Part shown: in pieces, positions 54,468-64,000 of the stretch
Layout of the letters: each line of letters opens with the position of its first letter
Numbering within the stretch: the stretch's first letter is position 1
Source of the DNA: Anaeramoeba flamelloides
Lineage: Eukaryota; Metamonada; Anaeramoebidae
Reading direction: 5' to 3'
Length of the DNA: 64,000 nucleotides
Assembly (NCBI GenBank): GCA_027625915.1
Contig: JANTQA010000019.1
Span: 873,001 to 937,000 of the forward strand
Made by a program: the position numbers and the translations under genes
The notes under the pieces: model-generated
The model's database searches: none
The model's input: the letters and a program-made list of their open reading frames with translations, nothing else
What the model was told of the DNA's origin: nothing

Positions 54468-55019
54468 ATGGGCAATAAACAAAACACAATACTTGAAACT
54501 GGCTCTCCTCAATATAAAAAAGGGAAATACCAGAAGAAACACCATTTGGTACTCCTTTCCGATCAATCAAACACTTTGACAAACTTTCTTCAGTTACATT
54601 TAAAGGAAGACAATTTTGAATTTCATGGGTTTAAGTTGTCCGTTGTTTCGTATTTATATTCAGACCTTAAGGTAGATATTACAATTTTCTTTTCTTGTTT
54701 CTTTGATCATTTCTTTTTTGAAAATTTTAACTTTAGAGGAAAATTTTAACTTCATTGTTAATCTTTTTCTTTTCCTTTTCCTTTTATTCTTTACTTTTTT
54801 AATTTATTGAATTAGTATTGGGGGTATGAAAAAAACAAGCTTCTTATGGTAATTAAAGAAAATATAATCATTTTCATAGCAGACAATGCTGTAAAAATCT
54901 TTGAAGAAATTGACCACAACATCAATACTATCTATAAACATTTACACCCAAACAGCCAACAAAAATTAATGAAGAGATATGAAAATATTTTCAACATGCC
55001 CCAAAGGGTCAATTATTAA
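54468..55019 (+). CDS. Small two-exon protein, family uncertain
   Basis: Exons 54468-54671 and 54816-55019; donor GTAGAT, acceptor TTAG, phase 0, 135 residues. Codon use in both exons contrasts with the surrounding AT-runs, and exon 2 is open for its whole length up to TAA, which supports a real gene. It begins MGNKQNTILE with Gly at position 2, a weak N-myristoylation candidate (residue 6 is Asn rather than Ser/Thr). The C-terminal third (ADNAVKIFEEIDHNINTIYK...) is predicted helical and faintly resembles the BORC subunit 5/myrlysin pattern that positions lysosomes. That resemblance is slight and the name is not asserted. No signal peptide or membrane span. Confidence 0.6.
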
Positions 55020-56215
55020 ATGACTACCTTGACTCAAATATTGAGAAAGAAAAATTGGAATTTTTCTTCTTAATTTATTCTCTTCTTTAAATTATGTTAT
55101 TTAAATCAATTTTTTTATTTTTTTTTTAAATTTTCTTCAATGTCTTGTAACTTTCCTTTGAATTTAAAGGCTAGTTGATTCTTTTCTTTTTTTGATTCTG
55201 TAAATAAAGATAAAAAATGATAATTTTTGATAATAACACATTTTTTTTTTCTATCCAGTAGAATTTGATTACAAAGTTTTTTAAAAAGATTTTAGCTATT
55301 AAATTGTTAGTGATAATATAAATATATCGACAATCAATAATATATTGTGGTAAAGGCTACTTTCTATTAATAATCTATGGTTCCAATCTATATAAAAAAT
55401 CTAATATAAAAATTCGAAAATAAATACATTATTGGTATTTTTAATAAGAATCCCAATTAAAAATTGAGGATTTTTTGAAATTTTTTATTTATTATTAACT
55501 TTCCTAATCTCAAAATTACTCCACACCTAATTTATTTTCATCTTGAAAAAATAACCTTTTTGAAGAGTTAAAATTAAATATTTTTAATATTTGGTAATTT
55601 TCAAGATATTCTTCATAGAACAAGATATAACAAAATGAAGATTAATTATTTTCGTTTGTTCACAAGAGTAAATATAAAACTGGTATCAAATTTTTTTTTA
55701 TTGCTCAACAAATTCAAAATTTTCTTAAATTTCGATTTTTGGTGTTTAGAAGTCTTTAGGATGTGTATTTTTTGAGATATTGCCCAAAATCAATTTTTAT
55801 ATACAAATTTTTTTATAGTGATTTTTCACAACTATTTTGGGCAATAAATCAAAAAATAAAAGAGCTCCAAAAAAATAAAAAATTGAGATTTTTTTTTTAT
55901 TTTTTATATAGTGACCCCCATAGATTAAAATGAATTTTAAAGTTTTTTTTTTGAAAAAAAAAAAAAAAAAAATTTTTTAATTGTAAGTTTTAGTATATTT
56001 AAATAATTTAAAACTTTCTACTCTCCACACAGAAAAAAATACGTAGTTACCAGCATTTATCCGAATTTTTGTACCTAAAGAAGATTTTTATTTTTGAAAA
56101 AAAAAAAATTTGAAAAGATTTAAAGGTAAATTCAGGTAGCAAACATATATACTTTAATTGATCAAATTATATATATAAACATTTAAAAAAAAAAAAATTA
56201 ATAATTTTATTGATC

Positions 56216-56292
56216 TTTCCCTGAATCGAACTCAGGCTAAACACTTTTCAAATTTTGAGAACTCTGTGCTCTACCACTGAGCTAATGAGTAA
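56216..56292 (-). pseudogene. tRNA-like sequence, probably a pseudogene
   Basis: On the minus strand TTAGCTCAGTGGTAGAGC is a perfect A box with a 4-bp D stem, and CCTGAGTTCGATTCAGG is a B box and T arm with a 5-bp stem. The spacing between them is about nine bases too long. The anticodon stem (CAGAG) has no partner and the acceptor arms do not pair. A T12 run, a possible pol III terminator, lies about 25 bases downstream (56184-56197 region). Either a tRNA pseudogene or a retroposon head. Confidence 0.6.
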
Positions 56293-56589
56293 TTATTGGA
56301 TATTTTAAAATTATAAAATTCTGAAGATAATGAAATTGAATTTTTAATTGAGTAATTTTTCTAATATATTTTTTTTAAAAAAAAATAAACTAAAATTTAA
56401 AATTGAATTGAAGAAAACGTAATTTTTTTTTCATTGTTTAAAAATTAGCAAACTTAAAATTGAATTGAAAAAAACGTATAAATAAAAATTTTTTTTTTTG
56501 AAAAAAATCTTTTTAATAGGAAACTCTAGTAAAAATTTGTTTTTAATTTTTTAGCATTTTTTTTTTATATTTTTTTAGTGATTACACTA

Positions 56590-56787
56590 CAGTCAGTTTC
56601 ACTTTTAAGGAAAAAACTTTCAACGAAATTTAAAGGCACAAAAAAATCTCAAATTAAGGCACAAAAATTGGATTTCATTTTTTTACAATTTATTTTTACT
56701 AGAATTTGAATTTTGTGCTTTAATTTGAGATTTTTTTTGTGCCTTAAATTTCGTTGAAAGTTTGTGCCTTAAAAGTGAAACTAACTG
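56590..56787. mobile_element. M1 MITE, copy 5
   Basis: TA-flanked on both sides; termini CAGTCAGTTTCACTTTTAAG and, inverted, CAGTTAGTTTCACTTTTAAG. All six AAGGCACAAA-type units recognisable. Confidence 0.88.
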
Positions 56788-57714
56788 TATGATCAGATAA
56801 AAATTGTCTTTAAGAAAATTTATTCTTAAAAATACCTTTTCCAAATCAATAGGTAAATGGCATAATAATAGTATTAGGGTATTTTATAATTCATATTTTA
56901 AACTTTTGAAAGTAACTCTTTTTATAATTTTTTTCATTTCAAAAATTAAACCAATAATTGTCAATATAAAAACCCAAAGAATGATTAATTTTGTTTACTG
57001 TTATATAAAGACAATTGTATTATCAATATATTTCCAAGATTTAGGAAATAATTTGACAAAAATAATTTGTGGTGAATTATTTAATTTTTAAAAAAAAATG
57101 AATTTTTTTAGCAACTAATTTACATTTTGAGGACAAATATAAGAATTATATTTTACAATTTTGAGTCTGTAAATTGATTTTTCAGCCTTTAAATTCGTGG
57201 ACAAAGGTAGTTTTTTTTCTGAAATTCTTAAATAATTAAATATTAATACAAGGATAATTTTTAATTGATGAGAGGATAAGAAATATTACTATTTTACTAA
57301 TATATTTTTAGAGGTATTTGATCCATAGAAAACCAATATGATTACATCCAATTTGAACTAACCTTAATCTTAGACCCCCCTGGAATAATTTAACCCCTTA
57401 AATAACAAAATTGAAATTTATTTCGAGACTGGTATTTAAAAAAAAAACAACTCGTTTTTAGAAACTGTTTATATGTATAAAATAATGTTGTTGTATTTGT
57501 ATATATACTGTTTTAGATAATTGGTGTATTTTTTTGAGTAAATTATTGTTCTGGTTTCGTTTCAATATTGAAATTAAATTAATTTTCAAGAGTAAAACTC
57601 TTCTAAAGTATTGCTAACAAGTTTGAAATTCCTGATCTTAAGAAATATGGTTTCAAAATATCTACATTTTATTGAAAGTCGAAAGTTATTTAGTAATTTT
57701 CAAAATAAATGAGT

Positions 57715-58400
57715 TATTTTTTTTTTTTTTGAAAGCTAATCTAAAAAAATATTAAAAAAAACCCTTATTTCTAGTCTTATTTATATTAGTTATTTTTAGA
57801 AAAAAAATCTTTTTTTGATAATACTCTACTGATTCTGAGTATTATTGGTTCTTTTTCTTTTTTTTTTTTTTTTTTGAGAAATAAAGAGTTTAGTTGTTTA
57901 TTAAAGTCCCGAAATATAATAAAAAAAAATAAAAAAGACAGAAAGGTATAAGAAATGTAACTTATTTTATATCTATATTAACCAGTTATTATTATATTAA
58001 AAAAATGAATTTGAAATATGTTGTTATTCATGAATAATATTTATTTTGAGAGTTTAAAGAGGGTGAAAAGAAAATAACTGTCTAAAAATGTTGCAATTTA
58101 GAAAAAGTTAATTTTTTAATTGGGTGTAATTATCGTTTGTACTTTTATGAGAATTTTAAAATACTTCTAACTTTAAATTTCTAAAAGAAAAAATGAATTA
58201 AAAACTTCAGAGTATTTTTTCTATTTTTTTTAATTAATTTTTCATTAAAAATCCTCACATTTCAACAAATAATAACTCTTCAATTTGATACATTGTTTTG
58301 ATAACTTGAAAAATATTTTTCGTTTTGTATGTTATATTAATAGCACCATATCAAGAAAAATATATTATTTATTTTCAAAACTTCAAACAATTAATGAAGA
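57715..58400 (+). repeat. R5 interspersed repeat, copy 2, split by about 430 bases
   Basis: Blocks 57715-57800 and 58235-58400 are adjacent in copy 1 (36455-36725). The intervening sequence is not seen elsewhere in the window and has no obvious termini. Confidence 0.5.
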
Positions 58401-58484
58401 ATATTAAAAAATATTATCATTTATTCAAAATTCATTATTAATATTTATCTGGTCAAATAACATTGTTTATGTTTTTAAAAATTA

Positions 58485-58682
58485 CAGTCAGTTTCACTTT
58501 TAAGGCACAAACTTTCAACGAAATTTAAGGCACAAAAAAAATCTCAAATTAAGGCACAAAATTCAAATACTAGGAAAAATAAATTGTAAAACAAAAAATT
58601 CCAAATTTTGTGCATTAAATTGATATTTTTTTTGTGCCTTAAATTTTGTTGAAAGTTTGTGCCTTAAAAGTGAAACTGACTT
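58485..58682. mobile_element. M1 MITE, copy 6
   Basis: TA at 58483-58484 and 58683-58684; left terminus CAGTCAGTTTCACTTTTAAG, right inverted terminus AAGTCAGTTTCACTTTTAAG. Confidence 0.88.
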
Positions 58683-59359
58683 TACTAAAAAAACTTTAAT
58701 TTTTAAAAATGGCGTTTTTAATTAAAATAATACTATTTGGAGTAATATGTTTTGTTTATTGAATTTTTTTCTCTTTTTTGGCTTTTAAAAACAAATTTTC
58801 ATGAATTGACGTCTCTTTTTCATAATTTTGTTTTTTTTTTTTTTGTTTTCTCAATCCTTTTAGAATTCATAAAGAAAATTACAATTTGCTTTTTCATATT
58901 CTAACATTCCAAAAAATAAGAAAAGCTGTTATACAATATTTAAATAATTGGCTCTTTGATTTAAAATTCATAAAGGTGTTGTTACAAAAATTTCTTAATA
59001 AAACAAAAAATAATAGATTTCTGATACAATTTGTAAAAGAAAATATTTTTTTGTTACAAAATTTTCTCCAAACTTTGAAAAATTAAAAAAATATCTTCGA
59101 AAAATTAAGTAACACCACAAAAAAATGGATTTTAAATGATTAATAAAGTGGGTTAAAAATGATAAATTTAGATTCAAAATCTTAATAAATCAAAATAAAT
59201 AGGCTAGAAAACTGTTGATTAAATGTTCACATACCCGTTGTTATACGAAATCACCAACCAATGAATAAATCCTCAACTTTTGAAACAAAAACATTTTTTC
59301 TTATAACTGCTTCTAATTGCATTGTTTTATATAAAATGTTAATTGCTAACACAAAATTA

Positions 59360-59557
59360 AAGTCAGTTTCACTTTTAAGGCACAAACTTTCAACGAAATT
59401 TAAGGCACAAAAAAAATCTCAAATTAAGGCACAAAATTTGGAATTTCATTTTTTATAATTTATTTTTACTAGAATCTGAATTTTGTGCCTTAATTTGAGA
59501 TTTTTTTGGAGCCTTAAATTCCGTTGAAAGTTTGTGCCTTAAAAGTGAAACTGACTG
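59360..59557. mobile_element. M1 MITE, copy 7
   Basis: TA at 59358-59359 and 59558-59559; termini AAGTCAGTTTCACTTTTAAG and, inverted, CAGTCAGTTTCACTTTTAAG. Confidence 0.88.
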
Positions 59558-60396
59558 TATTTTTGGGTTTTTTGTTAAGAAAGCAATTGGTAAAAATTTT
59601 TTTTTATTTGAATCCTCAAAAGATATAAGTGCTATTAATAGAAAAGGTTTTGATAGCAATCCGATCTGAACTCATAACAATCCAAGGGTGCCCTTTTATT
59701 TTTTTTAATTGTGTGTAAAGGCAAATTTTACACTTGATTAATTATATTTAAAATATGATATGTCTCATCACAAACATACTTTGATTCACTCCCTTTTCTG
59801 AAGAACACAACTTTATGGAAAAAAAAACTTGTAAAAACTCTAAACCCCTTTCAAAATTTTTACCAGACCAAAATTCAATTTTTAAAAAAAAAAACATTTA
59901 TTAAATTAACAAAAATAAACCAAAAAAAAAACATTAAAAAAAAAAAAAATATTTTTTTTTAAAAAAATAATGTCAACTAATTTACTCAAGCATTTTAAAC
60001 TACAAATTAAAAAATATAATTTAAAAAAGTCAAAAAAAAAATGAGAAAAATAATTTCTAATAAAATAAACGAGTTGTTTTTTTGAAATATTTAATGAAAA
60101 ATGTTTTTTGACAGAGAACAAAAAAAAAAAAAAAAAAAAATTATTGAAAAAGTTTATCTATAAAAGTAAGTATATTATATGTATATAAATATAAATGATC
60201 ATAATAGTTCTGTTTAAAAAATTATATAATATTTTTAAGTTTTTTTTTAAAAAAATAATCATTGATATGAGATCCAATATTATAAAGTATCAATAAAAAA
60301 AAAAATAAATGAAATATTTTAATTTGAAATTATTTATGAATAAATAAAATAAATTAACATAATACGATATTTTTTTTAAAAAAAAATAGAGAAAAA

Positions 60397-62603
60397 TTAT
60401 TTTTTTTCTTCAGTTTTTTCTTCTTCATTTTTTTCTTCAAGGTCTTCAGTTAATTTCTCGCCCTTTTTATAATTTTTCATTGCAGGGAAAAGAATAACTT
60501 CTTTGATATTGATGTTATCAGTGATCATCATTAACAAACGATCGATACCAAGCCCCCAACCAGCTGTAGGAGGTAACCCGTATTCGAGAGCTAAGCAAAA
60601 GTCTTCATCGATAACTTGGGCTTCCTCGTCACCTTTTTCTTTGTCTTGGGCCTGTTGTTCGAATCTAACTCTTTGTACCATTGGGTTATTCAATTCTGTG
60701 TATGCGTTACATAATTCCTTGCAGTTAACGAATAATTCGAATCTTTCTGTCATTCCCTTTTTATTTCTATGGTATTTGGCAAGAGGAGACATAATTTCAG
60801 GGTGGTCGATGATAAATGTTGGGTTGATGCATTGCCCTTCTAAGAATTCGGCGACCAATTTGTCCAACAATCTTGCTGTGGTTCTTGGAGCGGTACATTC
60901 GACGTTATGCTTGACACAGAGGTCATCCATAAATTTGTTGGCCTCTTCGGTGGTAAGGTCTTCTGGGAATTCAACCTCGAGTTTTTTGGCGAGGCCTTCA
61001 ACCATTGGAATTCTGCCCCAAGGTGGCTTGAAGTTAATAATTCGAACTTCTTCTTCCTTCTCTTTTTCTTCTTCCTTTTGCTTTTCTTCCTTTTGCTCTT
61101 TTTCTTGTTCCTTTTTTTCATTTTCCTCTTTTTTGGCGTTTTTGTTTTTGGATTTTTGGGCTCGTTTAAGGAATTTTTCAGACTTCTTTTCACGTGGAAT
61201 AACTTCACGTCCGTTTGGATGATATTTCAATTCATAGGTTCCAAAGATCTCAAAAACCAGAGAAGAAATCATATCTTCGGTTAAATCCATCAAGTCGTTA
61301 TAATCTGCATAGGCCATGTAGAATTCACAGGTGGTAAATTCGGGGTTATGTGTTAAATCGATGGTTTCGTTTCTGAATTGCTTACCGATTTCATATACAC
61401 GATCAAAGCCTGCAACAATCAATTCTTTCAAATACAATTCTGGTGCGACTCTCATATACATTTTTTGTTTCAAATCGTTATGGAAGGTGGTAAATGGCTT
61501 GGCAGTGGCACCCCCGGCAATTTTATTTAATGTTGGTGTCTCAACTTCTAAAAAGTCGAGGTTGTCAAGGTATCTCCTAATATATTTGATTGCCTTTGAT
61601 CGAATGTGAAAGATTTTTCTTAAATGCTCATTTAGCATCAAGTCAACATACCTCATTCGAAATCTTCTTTCGGGATCACGGAGTCGGAAATATTGGGATG
61701 GGAATTGTCTGAGGCATGGGGTCAAGACGGTGATGGCCTTTGGGAAAATGGATAATTCTCCCTTGCCAGATCTTCCTGGAATACCCTTGACACCGATGAT
61801 GTCACCTGGCTTGATTTTGTTATGTGTGGCAACAAAGTCTCCTTCAAAGACTCTTCGGTCGCACATTACTTGTAATTTGAATCCGCCTTGGTGAATTTCA
61901 TAAAAGACCAATTTCTGTCCAAATGGCCTTTTGATGAAAATTCTTCCACATAGACTCACAACAGTGTCCATATCCTTTTCTCCTTTTTCAATGTTGCTGT
62001 ATGCTCCAATAAATTCTTTCACAGTTGTTGTTGCTTCAAATTTATGTGGGTAGGATTTAGGATCTTTGAGAACCATTTGTTTTCTGTTTTCATAGTAGTC
62101 TCTTGGGGACAATTTGGAATCGTTTTCCAGTTTTGGTCCTTGTTTTTTTTGTTGCTCTTGTTGTTTTTTTAATCTTTCTTGCTTTTTTTTTTCTCTTTGT
62201 TGTTTTTGCCATTCTTGTTTTTTAAGTCTTTTTAATTGTCTATTTTTCGTTTTTGTTTGGAATTTTGGTTTTTAATTTTTGTTATTTGTTTTTTTGTTTT
62301 TTGTTTTTGTTTTTGTTTTTGGTTTTTGGTTTGGATTATTAATTTTTGTTTGTTTTTAATTTTTATTTTTGTTTGTTTTTAATTTTTGTTTTTGTTTTGA
62401 TTCCAAAAATTTTCAAGAAGGGGAAAAATGAATAAAATGAAAAATAATTCGGGATCAAACGAAAAACAAAGAAAAAAAATATTTTTTTTAAAAAAAAAGT
62501 AAAAAAATTTTATTTGTTATTTTTTTTTGTTTTGTTTTTTTTTTTATTTATTTTTGGAAATAGTATTTTACTTTTTACTTAATTTTGGTTTTTCTTCGCT
62601 CAT
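60397..62603 (-). CDS. KARS: Lysyl-tRNA synthetase, cytosolic class II
   Basis: Charges tRNA-Lys with lysine using ATP. Exon 1 is 62603-62572 ([10 protein letters not shown] plus two bases); exon 2 is 62239-60397; the product has 624 residues. The short first exon is inferred because exon 2 has no ATG at its 5' end and is open from 62263 with [14 protein letters not shown]. Joining gives PKLSKKQLKRLKK, matching the eukaryotic LysRS motif LSKNELKRRLK. A Lys/Gln-rich tRNA-binding extension fills the first 55 residues, followed by an OB-fold anticodon domain ([20 protein letters not shown]). The catalytic core has motif 2 ([20 protein letters not shown]) and motif 3 ([20 protein letters not shown], then LFPAMKN). 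A charged Lys/Glu insert of about 55 residues (353-411) interrupts the core between these motifs. The C terminus is Glu/Lys-rich. No targeting signal. Confidence 0.94.
62240..62571 (-). other. Intron 1 of lysyl-tRNA synthetase (332 bp)
   Basis: Donor GTAAAA, acceptor AAATAG. On the minus strand it is rich in CAAAAA words, so almost free of G. It separates a 32-base coding exon from the rest. Confidence 0.72.
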
Positions 62604-64000
62604 GGTATTAATTTATTTCAAAAAAAGATTTTAGGTTTACTAAAAAAAAATGAATATTTTTTTATAAAAAACTTTGGGTAATTCTTTTATTAAAGAGGTT
62701 TAAAAGTTGACGGAAAGATCTTTGTTTGGTGAATTTTGAAGATGATTTGATTTATTTATTTTACTCTGTTTTCAATTTGAAATAAATATTCAGTTCTGAG
62801 AGATTAATGAACAGAAGTGTGTCCAAGCTTTATTTTGCTCATGAAAACTTTTTTCAAAAAGGTTTTCTTTCTAAAATTTGTTAAAAAATCCCCAATTCAT
62901 AATTATCTTTCATCTTGTCTTATCAAATAATTACGTCATATTTAGTTTTGATCCTTTGTTGTTGTTTGTTTTTAAAACAGAACCTTTTTAGAGTCTCAGG
63001 CTGTGGTAATATTTCTTATGTATTTCGCTTTAAGGGTCTAGTCATTTAAAGCGAATTTACTCTATACTTAAGGGGTGACTTGAGACCAAAAGGGTATTGT
63101 CAAATAGCCCTTCTTTTGGTTGAAAAAATTCAAATAACAAAAAAAAAAATTCATTATATCTCTTTGACAAAAAATTCAAACAAAGAAAAATAAGTTAAAA
63201 AGAAGATTCTCAATTTTAAAAAATCAATATCAAAAAAAAAATTCATCTTTACTCATTTTATACTGTAGTCAAGACAAAGCATGCAAAAAAATTTTAATCC
63301 ATGTTTCAAAATAACAAGCGTGTTTTTTTGTTATAGAAGACTTATACATTAACGAATCAAAGAAACTGATAATAAACCCATAAAAAAATATGGTATTGGT
63401 TTCTAAAAGTTCTATTATTTAAAATGTAATTAAAAAAATGATGGATCAAATTGGAAAAGTTATCTCAAAAAATAGAGAAAATTGAAAATCAAATTTTATC
63501 AAAAAAAAAACAAAAAAAATTAAAAAAAATTGAGAATATTATGGAAAATTTTCAAAAATTTGGATGAATAATTTAAATTTTCACACAAATAACCAGACAT
63601 TTACTTTCAAAACCGATTTGAACTTAGGTATACTATTTTGTGATAGATTGGATCTTGCCTTGGAACAAGAAGAAAAAAAAATCACAGATAATATATTGAA
63701 ACATGGATTATAGTCTTTGTGTATACATTATTTTGATCACTGTATTTCCAAATGTTTAAATTTCTTTAATTTAAAACAAATTGCTTTCTTAAAGTTCGCA
63801 ATCAATTTAATTTGGTTTAATCTGATTTGTTGTTATTTTCTAACCCTCTAAATTTGACCAATTAAGGATTATGTAATATTCTTACAATAAAAATACCTCA
63901 TTTGGAAAATGAAAAAAAAGAAAACAAAAATCACCGAGATCTCAACAAGCACCATAGAGCAACACTTCAAAATTGATATAGTGGTTTTCAAAATTGTATA
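62604..64000. other. Upstream region of lysyl-tRNA synthetase to the window edge
   Basis: Should contain the KARS promoter near 62604-62800; no motif recognised. TAATCCATGTTTCAA at 63296 recurs inverted at 63697-63711, possibly the ends of a degraded element. A short inverted pair CGCTTTAA/TTAAAGCG lies at 63027-63053. An R3 copy begins at 63755. No gene seen. Confidence 0.5.
63755..64000 (+). repeat. R3 interspersed repeat, cut by the window end
   Basis: Collinear with 5377-5662 and inverted to 31125-31400; shares CAATCAATTTAATTTGG, TAACCCTCTAAATTTGA and AACACTTCAAAA. Confidence 0.65.

Larger units (their letters stand above)
55020..60396. other. Gene-free interval of 5.4 kb with three M1 copies
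   Basis: Between the convergent small gene and lysyl-tRNA synthetase gene. Contents are a tRNA-like sequence, three M1 MITEs within 3 kb and a split R5 repeat. Frames at 56804 and 58886 are long for this AT content but have no recognisable domain and start or end within repeats. The region 55140-56200 and the T/A-runs at 59880-60150 show nothing identifiable. Confidence 0.6.

Noticed and set aside
56216-56292. Functional tRNA gene
   Set aside because: Anticodon and acceptor arms do not pair even when a short intron is allowed.
56804-57091. 95-residue frame starting TTG
   Set aside because: No domain, composition like the surrounding AT-rich DNA, and it starts inside the flank of an M1 copy.
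60503-61222. 239-residue open frame opposite lysyl-tRNA synthetase
   Set aside because: Shadow of the conserved gene; its sequence is the antisense of the catalytic core and charged insert.
63027-63053. TTAAGGGTCTAGTC as another end of the TTAA family
   Set aside because: Only about 14 bases resemble the terminus, it is part of a local palindrome, and no partner end was found.
1-64000. CRISPR arrays, rRNA genes, LTR elements or prokaryotic operons
   Set aside because: None seen: no regular spacer pattern, no rRNA-like stretch, no long terminal direct repeats, and genes are spliced and eukaryotic.

Overview
The window is very AT-rich DNA from a microbial eukaryote with spliced genes. Introns are GT-AG, every recognisable CDS ends in TAA, and proteins carry Lys/Glu, Gln/Glu and Asn low-complexity tracts. 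Long gene-free stretches and long introns are filled with small repeats. My best guess is an amoeboid protist such as Anaeramoeba, judging by the style of the proteins; this is inference, not proof.

Seven genes can be supported. (1) The end of a transformer-2-like SR splicing factor (+, 95-710). (2) A single-exon 978-residue ankyrin-repeat protein (-, 6385-9321). (3) A four-exon phospholipase B-like Ntn hydrolase (+, 15230-25494), unusual in ending with a PSI domain, a membrane helix and a YxxI sorting motif. (4) A four-exon Beclin-1/Atg6 (+, 29818-35700). (5) A two-exon UDP-glucose:glycoprotein glucosyltransferase (-, 37532-50284) split by an intron of about 8 kb. (6) A two-exon gene for a 135-residue protein of uncertain family (+, 54468-55019). 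(7) A two-exon cytosolic lysyl-tRNA synthetase (-, 60397-62603) whose start codon lies in a 32-base first exon. All exon joins proposed here keep frame and were chosen by phase and homology. Genes 3-5 act in the ER, lysosome and autophagy, but their strands and spacing give no sign of co-regulation.

The rest is a layered repeat landscape. Families recognised by comparing copies within the window are: M1, a ~200 bp Tc1/mariner-like MITE with TA target sites (7 copies); E600, a ~550-600 bp element with TAAACTC termini (4 with both ends, 1 truncated, 2 fragments); R550, a ~580 bp retroposon-like repeat with 15-16 bp target duplications (3 copies); F16, whose ends read TTCCAAAAATTTG and which is linked to a LINE reverse-transcriptase remnant; a TTAA-target transposon family (copies A and B) with two unrelated TTAA MITEs abutting copy B; a tRNA-headed SINE; and an array of consecutive hairpins present twice (2320-2915 and 19008-19345). 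Several insertions are nested, and other copies serve as empty sites, so target duplications can be read directly.

The most unusual signals are the hairpin arrays, the chain of three TTAA elements sharing their target sites, and the membrane-anchored phospholipase B-like protein. No CRISPR array, rRNA gene or convincing functional tRNA was seen.
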